A DNA stretch of 64,000 bases. Origin: Oxyruncus cristatus. Its lineage: Eukaryota > Chordata > Aves > Passeriformes > Cotingidae. A program made the position numbers and the translations under genes. Shown here piece by piece: positions 1 to 12,112 of the stretch; position 1 is the stretch's first letter; every line of letters starts with the position of its first letter. The stretch lies in the NCBI GenBank assembly GCA_013399855.1, contig VXAY01012532.1, positions 1,320,815-1,384,814 of the forward strand, given 5' to 3'. The notes beneath the pieces are model-generated. The model made no database searches. It was given only the letters and a program-made list of their open reading frames with translations, and had not been told where the DNA came from.

Positions 1-1283
1 CACACTCTGCTCGCTTCTCTAGCAGTTTGTTTTCTGTTCTTTGAAAGCTTGCAGATCTCAAGTACTGATGTCTCAATTAGATGAAGTGAAAGGGATAGAG
101 TTTGCACAGTTTGAAATTTTATTCTTGTATATTTAAGTTGTAAAGTCAGTGAATTCAGGCAACTTTTCACATCTTTTTTTTTTTTTTTTTCCCTTTCATT
201 ATAGACCAGTGAAGTGGTGAATCAGAAATAAGGGAGGGAAGAAAGTACAATACATTCATGTTTTCATTTTAGTTCTGAGGAACAGAATCTGAAGCTTTCC
301 TTGCTCCTTTTGCAAGAACGTCTTGGGAAATCATAGTAGTAACTGAAATAGATCGTCTCGTTAAGCTAACTTTGACAGCCCAAGGACTTTCTTACCCGGT
401 ACCCATCTTGAAAGAATTTTTTTCCAAGCCACTAATAGCAAAAATAAAACAAAACCTTTGATACTTGAAGTTACTAAGCCTTTGGAAATGTGGGACAAGG
501 TAGGCTTTGTGGTTTTTTTATCTACAGTCTGGTAAATTATGTCTGCACTAGGAACTGGGTAAAGAACATGAAGTTAAAAACTTGATTAATCTTAGTGTCT
601 GTTTCTGCTTTCACAAAGTAATGTTTTCAATCATTAATCCAAGAATTTAGAAGCAATTCTAAATGGATTAATGGACAGAAATGTTGAGAGCATAAGGAAA
701 ATGGAGGGGCACCTCACTTAATAAAATCTGTGAAGATGGGACAAACCTCTGAAATACCAACTTTCCATAGAATTTTTATTAATTCATGCATGCCTTCTGG
801 AAATTGCTGAGTGGATAATGAACGGAGAGCCATGCAATAGCTTGCTGACTCCTCTAAAGAAAACCTTTACGGGATGTGAAAAAAAAAAAGGAAGTCTAAG
901 GCAGTTCAGTCTGAACTTTTGGTAAAATAGTTGTTGGTCCATTCATAAAGCTGCTGTGTAACTGGACCTACAATGTGCAAATTGCTCTACCTTTTAGGTA
1001 GAGGTTTGTCATTAACTTCGTTTTCTTCTATGTAGCTTTTAATTAATCACAATTTGGATCATTATTTTCAAGTCTGGATTTATGTATTTTACCCAAAAGA
1101 TTATCTCCACATTTGTATCTATTGTTTTTAATATCTGGCTATCAACCCAGTTGAGGAAATGCAACACATGTTTGTTGAGAAACTGTGTTTTGAGGATCCC
1201 ACTTTGCAGATTGAAAAGGAGAAAAAAATAAGCTAACTACTTTGCAAATTTATTCAATGCACACTTGCTCAGTAGAAAATGTG
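1..1283. other. Unique AT-rich DNA, nothing recognised
   Basis: No convincing open reading frame, known repeat or RNA gene is visible. The only low-complexity element is a run of 17 T at 174-190. The stretch ends where the LTR fragment begins. Confidence 0.7.
174..190. repeat. Poly-T homopolymer, 17 T
   Basis: An uninterrupted run of T. Read on the minus strand it could be the A-tail of a retrocopied sequence, but no recognisable body adjoins it. Confidence 0.9.
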
Positions 1284-1540
1284 TGTGCTGGCTTTGGCTG
1301 GAGTATGGTTGGTTTTCTTCACAGTGGCTAGTCCAGGACTATGTCTTGGATTTGTGCTGAGCACAGGGTTGATAATATAGAGATGTTTTTGTTGTTGCTG
1401 AGCAGGGCTTACACAGAGCCAAGGCCTTTGTACTGCCATGCTCTCAGGTAGACTGGGGGTGCATGGGAGGTTGGGAGGAGACACAGCCAGAACAGGTGGC
1501 CCCAACTGACTGAAGGAATATGGTCATGCAGTGAAAGGTA
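1284..1540 (+). mobile_element. Truncated avian endogenous retrovirus LTR (U3 part)
   Basis: Begins with TGTGCTGGCTTTGGCTGG and continues through text I recognise from a common avian LTR family: 'GTCTTGGATTTGTGCTGA', then 'GCTTACACAGAGCCAAGG', then 'GACACAGCCAGAACAGGTGG', then 'CCCCAACTGACTGAAGG'. In longer copies a TATA box and the R/U5 part follow; here the similarity stops near 1540, so only the upstream part of U3 is left. The family is probably ERVL-like, but I cannot name the subfamily. No partner LTR or internal retroviral sequence is seen nearby. The short minus-strand open frame over it is incidental. Confidence 0.7.
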
Positions 1541-2012
1541 TTCTCAGACACAAAAACTAGGAAGTAAAAACAACAATCAGGGAATTCCTGAAATTTGTTT
1601 TTGCTAACTGAGGGTAATTTTGTTTGTCCTGTTTTAAGAATAAATGTAACATTCTAACTCTAGTGTTCTTAACGTTTGCTATAGTCAGGGAGGATGCTGT
1701 GAAAGGGTAAATAATCTCATCTGAACATAAACCACAGGTATCACTCCTAGAGGCACATACCTATCCATATGAGTTTATGGTAGCTTGTTCTAACACCTAG
1801 ACTTCCAGAAATGTCATTTGGCAACAACACTTAAAGTTTGTGATTCACAGTGCAGTTCTTCTAAAATTTAGAGAGAGTGAAAAGTAGTAAACAGTCCTGA
1901 ATGTATCACACACAGTTGACCAGGACAGGGCAGCAGAGTACTGTGCTCTGCAGCCACTTTTGAGCAGGGACATGTTAATTTTGTTGCAGTGATTTCTTTC
2001 TTTCTCCTTTGA

Positions 2013-2141
2013 TTTTTTTTTTTTTTTTTTAGTTCAACAGTAATGATTTGCTACAAGGCATGTTGCTTTTTTTCTTTGCTCTTCTTTTTTTTTCTTTTTT
2101 TCTTTTTCATTTCTTTTTTTTTTTTCCTTTTTTTCCCCTTC
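2013..2141. repeat. Poly-T and T-rich pyrimidine tract
   Basis: A run of 18 T (2013-2030) is followed after about 35 bases by a T-rich tract at 2066-2141 with scattered C and almost no purine. This is low-complexity DNA. Confidence 0.9.
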
Positions 2142-3726
2142 TGTGATACAATGAAGTACAAGAACTTCAACTGCCAATGGCAGATGGAAAGTACATGACC
2201 TACAGATGCTGCCGTGTCACTTTTATCTAAAAGTTAAAGATATGCTGGCATAAAGCTAGAAATAATTCTCCTATTTAACACTTAAAAATATTAAAACCCA
2301 ACTGTAATACAAAGTATGTTTTTGGCCAATGCCTGACAAAAGTCAGTTACACATTGCTAAGATTGTTTTAAGAAGACCCAGGTGGTAAAACATGTACAGT
2401 AGCAAGGTAATGCTAGATTATGGAAAGACCTTAATTTTTTACTGTTCAGTTGGTAATATTTGCATTCAATTTATTGTCCTGTTGAGTTAGATCAAATGTA
2501 ATGTGAAAAAAATGAATACACTTCTTTTCAAAATAGAATCCTAAATAGAATACTTAAGAATGAATTTTTTAATTTGTTCTTAGTTTCAAGGACGAGTTGT
2601 AGATCTGTATGTAGAAGTATCTACCAGATTGGTCGGGCTGGTGCTGTTGAGTGCTTGTTTCCCCAAGAACTGCATATGCTAATTGAGTGTTTATATTAAA
2701 CAGTCTTCAGGCTGATATATTTTATGCTTCCTACCTACACCAGTTTTGGGTTTCTCCCTGATGACAGGACTGCTCTGTTTTTGTTGAGGATTTTCCAGGG
2801 AGGAGTGGAAGAAGCTGCCCTCCACAGATGGCCATCTCACTGGCGGGAAATTCATCTGGTGTCAGCATGGAGGATTTACTGTGCACATATGAACTGTGCA
2901 TTTGGTGTGCACACAGTACATCTGATCTGGCCCAGACTCATCAGATTTATGGCAGGAAGCTTTACGGCTGATCTGCACTGATACTGAGCATTTGAGGCTT
3001 CCAGAAATTTTACTGCATGTTTACATACACAGCACAGAATTAGCTTTCTCAGCATCCCTGAGTGTTGGCAACACAGCATTCAAGTCTGCATCCACACTAC
3101 TGGGTATTATTTGAAATTGTTAGGTCATCAGGCTTCTTCAGACAACATTATTGGATACAAAAAGTCCACTAAAACCAAATATTTCATAACCCTGTATGTT
3201 AAGAAATTAAAGCCAAGCTTATTTTTCACAAATGCAGTTCCTTTTGCAACAATGTCCTTTTTCAGTTTGCATCTTATTTCCCGATGATAGTTAAAAATTC
3301 CCAAACATTCTGCACTTAGAATCATGGAACATATATCTGCTGGAGGTAGGATGTCTCCTCTCAGATATAAAACTGTAATATGTGATATTATGTATTCCAC
3401 TGTAATCATGAATGTGAGATTTTGTCAACAGAGAGAAATATGTTATAATTTCTGTTTGTGAATACAGCACGTACATTTAATTCTCCAAAGACAATGCAGT
3501 GAAAGCTTTTTTATATGCTGTTTTGATTTCTCCAGATAACAGTCCACCCATAGAAATTATAGGTATAAAAAGCATGAGTTCATTCTGTCACAATTTTTAC
3601 TGATATTCGTGTTTTTTTTTTTCTCCTACTTATTTAATTTTGGTAGAGTTTTGTATTTTTTTCGTTATAGATAAGATAAATAAAGCTTCAGTGGAAAATG
3701 GTATTTGGGTTTAATGAGGTAGACTG

Positions 3727-3745
3727 GGTTCCTTTTAAAGGAACC
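3727..3745. repeat. Short perfect palindrome
   Basis: Arms GGTTCCTTT and AAAGGAACC pair exactly around a single T. It lies in unique DNA with no neighbouring gene; probably chance, although it could serve as a dimeric protein site. Confidence 0.8.
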
Positions 3746-4284
3746 TGGCATGCATTAAAATACATTTAGTAGCTGATAAACCAACACACATGAAAATATC
3801 AACTTACTTGTGGTGTATTTTTTATAATTGCTGTAGAGGTGTCAATACACTGAATTGCACTGGAGGTCTGAAAACAGAACACTGCGTAATAAGCACTATG
3901 TTCAAGATTAAAACAAAGGGGACACAATTTATACACACACATTAACACCTGTAAACATTGGTCTGATGTTCAGGCAATTCCTTAAGGTAGTCGCTTTTTA
4001 TTTTAAAACTGTGTCGTCTTGTCCAGGTGGTAGTGGTTACTGTTGCCAATGTTATTTTGAAATCAATTATGTGTATCGTGTGGTAATTTCAGTTTCTGAA
4101 CCTGCGAGTGTATGAGCTGTTGCTCCTCGATCCTTACCAGTATTATGCTCTGAAGGCAATGGAGGCATGCTGATAAATTGCCTTTGCACTAAGAGCAATG
4201 AATCATGCCAAAAATTACAAACATTTTGTATTTTAGAAATATTTTCTTTGGGAGCGCAGAAAGGAAACAGTTACAACCCTAGAA

Positions 4285-4428
4285 CTACCTGAAAAGAGGT
4301 TGTAGCCAGGTGGAGGTTGGGCTCTTCTCCCAATTGACAACTGACAGGACAAGAAGAAATGGCCTCAAGTTGTACTAGGTAAGGTTAAGATTGGATATTA
4401 GGAAAAATTTGTTCACCGAAAGGAATTT
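4285..4428 (+). mobile_element. CR1 LINE fragment (ORF2 3' part)
   Basis: Reads as CR1 ORF2 near its C-terminus: 'CTACCTGAAAAGAGGTTGTA' then 'GGAAATGGCCTCAAGTTG'-like text (here with an A substitution), then 'GATTGGATATTAGGAAAAAT'. It is truncated on both sides: the similarity ends just after the 'TTCACCGAAAGG' segment, before the usual 3' end, so the 3' tail is missing. It carries substitutions and a frame-ending change, so it is an old copy with no function. Confidence 0.85.
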
Positions 4429-6096
4429 TTCATGGAAGCTTTAAATTTCAAGTCGATTCTGAATATTGTTCATACCTTCAACATTCACAGCTGATGAGAT
4501 GCTGAGGTTCTTTGACTACAAGTTAGATGTTTAATAAGCAGCATATAATGAAAATGGAAACTGTTTGCCAAATTCCTTGGTTCTGAAAGGTCCAGGTATT
4601 CTACAAAACTAATATAGAGTCACGACTTTCATGGCAAGACCCTTAATTTTTTATATTTTTATATTTTTAACTTTTTAAAGATTCTTGGTTTGTATTGGAA
4701 ACTCTTTTACAATAGGTCATCACCTTCCTTGGATTTGGATTCACAAACCAAAAACATGGTTGTGGTGGCATTTGGATATTTACTATTTCAGGAAAAACTT
4801 GTAACTGAAAAGCGAAAAAAAAAAGGGGGGGGGGAAGGAATCAGAAGTGATCTTAACCTGAAACTGTAATGTGTAGGTAAGACTGCCATAATTCTTTATT
4901 TCCTCAGAATGTCATTTGGAAAATGTGAAGTTAAGCTACCTCAGATCTTTAGTAGCTGTAAAAAAGCCACACTACCATGAAACAAAACAATAAAAAAAAC
5001 CCCAAAGCAGGAACAGCTAGAAACATTTCTGTCAGTTTGTATTGGGTGTCTCTCAGAACAGAGTAGTCTCCTAAAAATTTATGAAATTTATACAAAAATT
5101 CTTTGACCTGTGGTATAAGAAATGTAAGAACAGATGATTAGTGTATGGCTTGTTTGCAGTTTGAATTATTATCTAATATGTTTGGGCTATTATTCCTACT
5201 CCACCAGAATCTAATTTGTACTGAAGACTGCAGACTCTTGCATCTGTTACCAGTTGCAGATTAATTACAGCCTGCAATGCTTTTCATTATCCTTTAATTT
5301 CATTGTCCTTTAGTTTCAGTTCTATGATAGCATAAATAAATTGTAGACAGTTTTTTGCAGAGAGTAGCAGGGCTATTCTGGAGTGGTTTTGGTATTAGAT
5401 ATAAGGAAGATACCATCATTAAAATAGTGGGGAATCAGAGAGGTGTATTTTCTACTTCTCTAACAGGCATAGAGGAAGGGACCTTCTTCTTCCTGGCTTG
5501 GGACAAAAGTGTTTCCCTAAACTGTGTTTTTTTCTTGATATATTAAATGTGCACTTCCTTGTAAGCTTATGTTTTTTAACAGATGGTGACACCTCTCAGA
5601 AAAGTTGGAGGCCTGACAGAAAAGATGGGGATGGAAAGCACAGACAGTTGGAGAACTGGTAACAATTGTGTGTTTCTTAATGTAAACCATATTCAGCATA
5701 TACAAACAACCATTTTACAAAAAAGGTGCATATATATGGAATAACTCATGTAATTTTACAGAGTAGTTCACATCCACAGAATTTATTTTGTTATAAGTTT
5801 TTAGGATATCTAGGATAGTTATTTCAGTTTAAAGCAGGGATTCCGTTGCAAGTAACTAAATAATGTCAGTTGGAAAAAGAAAAAAGTAGAATATACTTTT
5901 CCTTAGTTTAAGAATAGAAAATAAGTACTACAAAGTAAAGGGTTATTTATTACCAAAAATCAGTGTTGTAGTCTGCTTTACATTTATTTTGAAAATTAAA
6001 GCTAATATCAGATTTTAGATTAAAATAACAAAAAAACCCCCTGAAATTTAAGGTTTTTTCCCTGTGCTAGCTGGATTTGGATGCTTCCCAATTATT
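4429..6096. other. Unique AT-rich DNA, nothing recognised
   Basis: No known repeat or gene is visible apart from an adjacent A10 and G10 run at 4815-4834. Short open frames here match no family I know. Confidence 0.7.
4815..4834. repeat. A10G10 homopolymer pair
   Basis: Ten A are followed directly by ten G. The G run is unusual for this AT-rich region and is likely to be both length-variable and error-prone in sequencing. Confidence 0.9.
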
Positions 6097-6252
6097 ATCA
6101 CAGAATATTCTGAGTTGGAAAGGACCCATAAGGATCATAAAGTTTGACTCTTAACTGAATGGCCTGTAGAGGGATTGCACCCGTGACTTTGGCATTATTA
6201 GCTCTAATATATATGCTATATATATGCTCTAACCAACTGAGCTAATCTCAGG
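6097..6252 (-). mobile_element. tRNA-Ile-derived SINE with CR1-like tail (TguSINE1-like)
   Basis: Read on the minus strand it starts with a tRNA-Ile-like head: 'TTAGCTCAGTTGGTTAGAGC' (A box), then 'GCTAATAATGCCAAAGTCAC' (anticodon arm AAT), then 'GGGTGCAATCCC' (B box with one change from the usual GGTTCGAATCC pattern). After a short linker comes a CR1-type 3' tail, 'GATCCTTATGGGTCC' and 'CCAACTCAGAATATTCTGTG'. This head-plus-tail design is that of TguSINE1 from zebra finch, which is thought to be copied by CR1 machinery. An AT-alternating insertion at about 6203-6225 splits the tRNA-like part. It is not a functional tRNA gene. The subfamily name is recognition from memory. Confidence 0.85.
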
Positions 6253-8785
6253 GTTTCTATAGCAACACCAAACATATTATGAAAACAATGTTAAAACATT
6301 TTCAGACATCTCATATTTGTGGTTATCTAGATGCAGAAGGTAACATCAAACACTTGTCTCTGTTTCAGCTGAGCCATTCTGCAAAAATGATGGAAAAGAA
6401 AATTTGCAGCACCCTCACTTCCACAAGTACTGTGTGTATGCATGCACTTTTCAGGGGCCCTTCTTGGTTAAGAAAAGCCCACTGGGTGGAGGCATGGAGC
6501 TAAATTTCATCAGGAGGCAGCAATTCATAGATTAATAAATGCAAAAAAGGTAGGGACATTAAGATCAAAACCTCGTGGCCCTGTTTAATGAAGCCTTTAA
6601 GACTTGCTTGTTATTTGAAGTTGCACACATCTTCCTTAAAATCTATTGATTATACTCTGGGATTATTTTTGCATTAGAGAATCAATAGAAAACTTTTGTA
6701 AACTCCTCAGATGAATCCCTTAATTTTTACTCTGTCCAGTTACAATTTCCACCATATCCTGCTGGTGACATAATCAATAATGTAACAAAGTTGCATATGT
6801 ATTTATCCTTCGTGACCTACATAGAAGGAAAGCTGAAGACTTGCAGTATAGAGTCTGCTTTAGTAATTTTTTGGCTCTTCTGAGAGCTAATTGCCATTTT
6901 ATCAATATTTTTTCACTTAATAGAGGTACCAAAGCTGAGCAAAACTAACTATTCTACAAGCCATTGAGCATTGCAGAACACCTTGTTTTCTACTACATTA
7001 CACACTTATCCAAGAGTCTTGGCCACAACCCCTCAATTTGTTGTCTGAACTTGCTGCTTGGATATTAAAATCAGTGAACAACCCTTTTTGCAACAGAGAG
7101 TAATCACAGATCCATAGCTTCCCTGGGCTTGACTCTCTCCTGCAGGTGCTGCCAGTTGCAGCTGAGCATTCTGGTGGCTGCAGTGTCACGGGTAGTTCAA
7201 ATGCTTTTAGCCATGTGAGCCCCTGCTCCAGGTGACCAACCCGAAATGCCACAGGGGATGTGCCTGCACCCCCCTGCAGTGGTTCAGCTGGAGGAGTTGC
7301 TTCAACAGGGCTGGTGACCTAGTAGACAGAACTGAGAGTGCAGAGACAAAAGCAGACTATTGACACCCACTTTACATGCACATATAGGGATTTTTAATGG
7401 AGCACTGTGAGGTGCTGGTATTTGATAGTCTCTGCCTAATCTGGTTTTCTGGGTCTTGGGCACAGTTTCAGCCAGGACCTCTGTCTGTCAGCTGTAAAGG
7501 TAGTGACATCTGCCAGCAACTGTTCCTCTGTTTATGTATCTCAAAAGTCTTCTCTGTATAACTGCGTGGGAAGAAAAACAAAGTCAAATGAGACCTAGTT
7601 AGAGGCTTGACAAATATCCTCCTGGTCAGCTCTAGTTGGTAGAGGCACAAGTCAGACTTGTAATTTTGTCTATAGATGCCTATCCTGTGCTCCTTGTTCC
7701 TGGGAAATGCTTGTAGAAGGTCTCCAGAGGAATTGCAATTACTGAGTGAAGTCTTGGCAAATATTGACCCATCTGAGAGACAAGTCAGTGCCCTAAGGTC
7801 AACCCATGTGAATGCTGTGCTGCTGCAGTGCTGTTATGCTCCTTTTCAGGCTGATTCACTCAGGCATCTTCAGACAGGCACAAAGGCAGTCTGCAGTCAG
7901 AATAGATGCACCTTTAAAGTACAAAAGGAAAAACTTACTGGTTAACATAAAAGAGCTGGCTAGGAGTTAATGAGCTCTTATTTTAAATAACAGTGTGCCC
8001 TGGTGTGAAGAATCATTGCTGAGAAGCTGGAATCAGTCCGAAGGAGGAAGGACTGGGCACCACCACATATCCTCCCTGCTTCAGTGTGCTGTCTGCCACC
8101 AGCTGCGTCTTACACTGGCAACACTGCCAGTTCGACCGAATGCTTCACAGCTAGCTGCAAACTGAACAGACCAGCCCAACTAACCTTCCTGCTGTTTTCC
8201 CATTAGGCCTCAAAACATTTCCATGCTGTCATTATGTCTCTATGTATCTTTGGGCTACTAATGATAATCTCAATATTGCTACCCCTTGGTGTGACTTTTG
8301 TCTTTTCTGTCATTTTACAGACCTTCTCACAGCAGTTCCATAGCAGTCTGAGCCCAGGTTACTCTACTGTGTCACAAGAGCCCCAAGTCTTGGGTGACCA
8401 CTCCAGTGGGAAGAGACAGGCGGCCTTCAGGTGGGGTTACAGAGGGAGGGTTTCAGCGTGTGCACTGACCCAGGGAAAGGTGGACAGGTATTCTCTCTCT
8501 CTGGAGAACGAAATTAATATAACTGGTTCTGATGCTTTTCACAACCCAGTGTGAATTACAAAAAACAGAATTTCTTCTTGCTTGAAGTCACTTTGAGTTG
8601 TGCAAGCAGTGTTTTCCTCCAGGTCAGGGTGCCTGGTATTCAAGTTCAGGAGTGGATCATATGGTGTGGTACCCGGTGCTTCTAAACCAGGTCTAGTATT
8701 CCCATTTGTCTTTGCCCCTAGCATTCCTATTTGCCTGTTACTCTAGCCTACTTAGGTCTGAATGGAAGTCCTGCCTCTGAGCATG
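6253..8785. other. Unique DNA, no gene or repeat recognised
   Basis: Several parts (about 7000-7330 and 8000-8120) are less AT-rich than their surroundings and might be very old repeats or conserved non-coding DNA, but nothing can be assigned. Open frames up to 106 codons (8234-8554, plus) show no recognisable domain. Confidence 0.6.
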
Positions 8786-8951
8786 TCTATTAGTATCCCC
8801 AGTTTGGTTTCCAGGTCACAAATAAATATGTTAGATATGACAGGACCCAAGACAGACTCTTGTGTTATTCCACTTGTCACCAGCTACCAGTAGCATCCCA
8901 TGATGCTCTGAGTAAACTCATCCAACAACTTCTTACCCATCTAGTAACCTG
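8786..8951 (-). mobile_element. CR1 LINE fragment from the reverse transcriptase region
   Basis: Translated on the minus strand, 8811-8880 gives VTSGITQESVLGPV followed by SNIFI. This is a decayed form of the CR1 reverse-transcriptase motif 'V(T)SGVPQGSVLGP' that lies shortly before the catalytic FADD box. The FADD box itself is not kept. Unlike the other CR1 pieces in the window it comes from the middle of ORF2, with neither 5' nor 3' end, so it is a remnant of a longer or rearranged copy. Heavily diverged. Confidence 0.75.
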
Positions 8952-10887
8952 TTTAGGAATAATTTTTTTTTAAATTGTAAATATGCAATGTGTATCTCAT
9001 TTTGCTTTTTCCCCAAGTAGTGAGTTGAAATATTTATTGAAAAATTGGGCCATTTTTGATTCTTTTTTATTTAGTTTTTTCCTGAAATAGCATTGATAGG
9101 ATTCCTTTTGTACTAAATAGACCTTAAATTAGTTTTAGTTTCCTTACAGTCAGCTATAGAGCTTCCTTGTTATCCTTTAATTTCCTCTATTGATTTTCTA
9201 CAATTTCTTATTGATATTAATTTCACTATCCTTCCTTGTTTCTGCTCTCTTGAACATAAAAAGGTTTTTTTATTAATCTGTACAACTCTATGATGTATAT
9301 ATGTAATAAAAATGAAAATGTGGAAGTACTAATTTCTGTGCATAAATTCAGCTCATTTAGTACTATTGAAAAAATGAGCATCATAAAAGAGGCGTGATAC
9401 TCCACATAAAAATAGAAATAGCTGTTATACTTGTAACACCTAACAATCCTGAAGTATGAGAATATTTTCATAAGTATTTTCTCCTGTTTTCTAAAATCCA
9501 CTATGTCACCCTGGGATCTCTAAATGTATAGCATCTGGGGGAAAAGGGAGCCTTTCCACTGAAGACTTTAAAGTCAATGTTATCAGCTGTACCAAGATTA
9601 TTCTAAAAATCTTATATAATTATTTCGAAAATAACTTCATTCAGCCTAGTAATATTAGGTCTTATCCTTCATCCTGACAGATGATGAGTTATCTCACAGA
9701 ATTATAAATTCTTGTGGCACAGTTCCAGTGTTCATGTCTTGATTATATTTGTTATCTGCAAATTATGTATTGGGAAAAGAGTAAGCTTATAATGCTTAAA
9801 AAAATACAGTACTACCCTGGCATACACTTTCAATGCAGGGATGACTTAATTCTAGCAAAATAATATAAGGTTATTACAATGTAAGGTTGTAAAATAGCTA
9901 GATTACTTGTTTGTGACTTCAGATACTTTTATCTTGTAGATAAGCAAATCCAAAAATTCACAAAAAAAGTGTGCTTGTGCATTTATGCAGATTTTCTCCT
10001 GACTGTTATTCTCCTGAGACAAAATGTATAGTTTTTATAAGTTGTGGCAACTTACAAATTTGATTTCTCTCATGAGTTTTATGGGTAAATGGAAGTTTTC
10101 CAAATGAAATAATCACTGGGAACTTGCTTACATAATTTGATTGACAAACACCTCAGTACAATTACTTACAGACCGTGAAAATATTCCTTGGGAAAAGTAT
10201 AACTGAAGGGATTACTTTGTTTGCTGGAGCTCTAGCAGTATTCTAACAACAGTGTATGTACATCAGGGGATATTTTATGTAATGGTGAGTGTTTGTTAAA
10301 TCTCAGGTTTTGTTCCAGATGGCTTTTGGAAACACAGTCCTGGTAGACCACTGAATTTGAATTCAACAGATGGAGATTTCTTTGATACCCACTCAGGATA
10401 ATTTTGCTTGTTTGTGGTCCTAATCTATAGGCTAGAGCCATACCCGAGGAAGTAAAGCAGCAATTCATGCCCAGCTGGAGTGAAGCAGGGGGAGGAGGGC
10501 ACACCCATCCTGTCACTATTATGTCTGTCAAATGAAGCTTGAAGGGTCATCTCAGTTTAAGCAGGGGAGTGAGTAAGGTAGTTGCCATCTCAGCTCCTTT
10601 CTGTAAACACCTCCCTGAAATGTTACCCACTTGCTAACACGAAGATGTGAATGATGCTAGCTTGGCACCACTCTCTCCTGTGTGGTGTAGATAGTCCTTT
10701 TTAATTTGAACAGTATTCAGCAGAACCAATCCATTAGTGGGCAGCAAGGGAGGGTGGGGCAAATGAGTGACTCTCCTGTTTTCTCTTATACCATTTATTC
10801 ATCAATGTTAGCACAATGCTTTATGGAACCACAATTCAGCCTGCACTTTATGCACATCTTCTTCCACTCATGGTGCAATTGAATCTG

Positions 10888-10890
<3 letters not shown>

Positions 10891-10918
<28 letters not shown>
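10891..10918. repeat. (TG)n(TA)n microsatellite
   Basis: Three TG units run into about eleven TA units, and further TA-rich sequence extends to about 10934. Confidence 0.9.
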
Positions 10919-11137
10919 AAATATATAATATATTCATATTCTTATTGTTCTACCAAAACATTTTAAATTGTAGAATGATTGATAAGTAGTACATAGCAAT
11001 GATTTTTATTTCCTTCATGCTATACCATCATAAAAAGGATATAAATATTTTAGGATTATCTGCAGCATTCAGACCTGTTTCACAGTCTTTAACATCTCTG
11101 CAGTTTTGACCTGCAGAGAGAGACTAAAAAGATACTG

Positions 11138-11213
11138 CATGTGTGTGCCTGTGCCCATGCTCATCTATGCATGTGTGTATGTGCATGTGCACGTGTATGT
11201 GTGTGTACATGTT
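11138..11213. repeat. Imperfect TG-rich repeat
   Basis: Alternating purine-pyrimidine DNA made of GTGTGTG, GTGCATGTGCACGTG and similar blocks, interrupted in the middle. Such DNA can adopt Z-form; no gene is attached. Confidence 0.8.
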
Positions 11214-11569
11214 TAAAATGTGAAGATGTTACATATTCAGCCTTGCTACACGCTTTCCACTGTCTGATTTTTACCCTGGATCCATAAAGCAATTAACTTT
11301 TTTTCAGAAAGATTAGCTCCAGGAAAGTAATCACATTTTTATGAGAGATAATTAGGAAACCATGGTACAGTTGAAAATATACCTCTGAAGTACTTGGTAT
11401 TCCTCTTTGTCCATCTATTTTGAAGGCTGTTATTTTTCTTGCAGTACTCAATGACAATAAAGTTCAGATACTTTTCCTTTTCCTCTAATGCTATACTGGT
11501 TACATTGTTTCACTACCTGAAAATTGAAGGTAAGATTTTTTCAGTTGGGCTTGTCAGAGCGTGCAACTG

Positions 11570-11690
11570 TTATGCTGGAAATCAGGAAAACTGATGTTCA
11601 AGTCTGAGGATGCTACTTTTTCACTCTGACCATCATATGAGGAACTTTTCCTAGCCTGTCTCAGAGCAAAACTATCTGGCAAATGAAGTC
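11570..11690 (+). mobile_element. Possible ancient MIR-like SINE remnant
   Basis: The order 'GGAAATCAGGAAAACTGATG', 'TTCAAGTC', 'CTACTT...CACTCTGACC' and 'TCTCAGAGC' parallels the MIR core (AGTCAGGAGACCTGGGTTC, then CCACTTACTAGCTGTGTGACC, then CTCAGTTTC). Similarity is weak and could be chance; a profile search would decide. Confidence 0.25.
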
Positions 11691-12112
11691 TAGTTCCTCA
11701 GAAGCAGAAAAAGAAACCAGCTTATGGGACATTTCTGGTAGCTGGTCAATTTTCTTGAGTGAATAGAGTGTATATTACAAATCAATATCTTGATTATACT
11801 TGTTTTGGGGTTTTACACTCTTCCAAAGTAAAAGAGAAAGAACACGAACTTTCTTTTCCACTTTTCCTATTATTAGCCCTTTCCCACAGAGCTTCACAAC
11901 GGTATTTTCCCCAGAGAGCCTTAAATCAATGAATCTTTTACAGATTGAACAGCTTACTTCTTGGTTCCTCTTCAAGTCAGCAAAGCCTGCTTTCTTGGCC
12001 TCTGCCTTTTTTCAGTGTGGAACAACGTGGAAAGAAGTGAACACATTTGAAGTTGATCCCTATTACGATTTTAGGTTTGCAATTTACTGGTGTGCAGCCT
12101 GAGCCTTGGGGG

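Larger units (their letters stand above)
1541..4284. other. Unique DNA with T-rich tracts, no gene seen
   Basis: Contains the T-rich block at 2013-2141 and a small palindrome at 3727-3745, both listed separately. The less AT-rich part at about 2740-3100 has open frames on both strands, but I recognise no family in them and see no good splice or start context. Confidence 0.65.
8952..12112. other. Unique AT-rich DNA with two dinucleotide-type repeats
   Basis: Apart from the TA and TG tracts listed separately and a possible old MIR-like SINE near 11570, no known element is seen. The 99-codon minus open frame at 10232-10531 has no recognisable domain. Confidence 0.65.

Noticed and set aside
6097..6252. 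A tRNA-Ile gene on the minus strand
   Set aside because: The acceptor stem does not close, the B box is changed, an AT insertion splits the body, and a CR1-like tail follows; it is a SINE.
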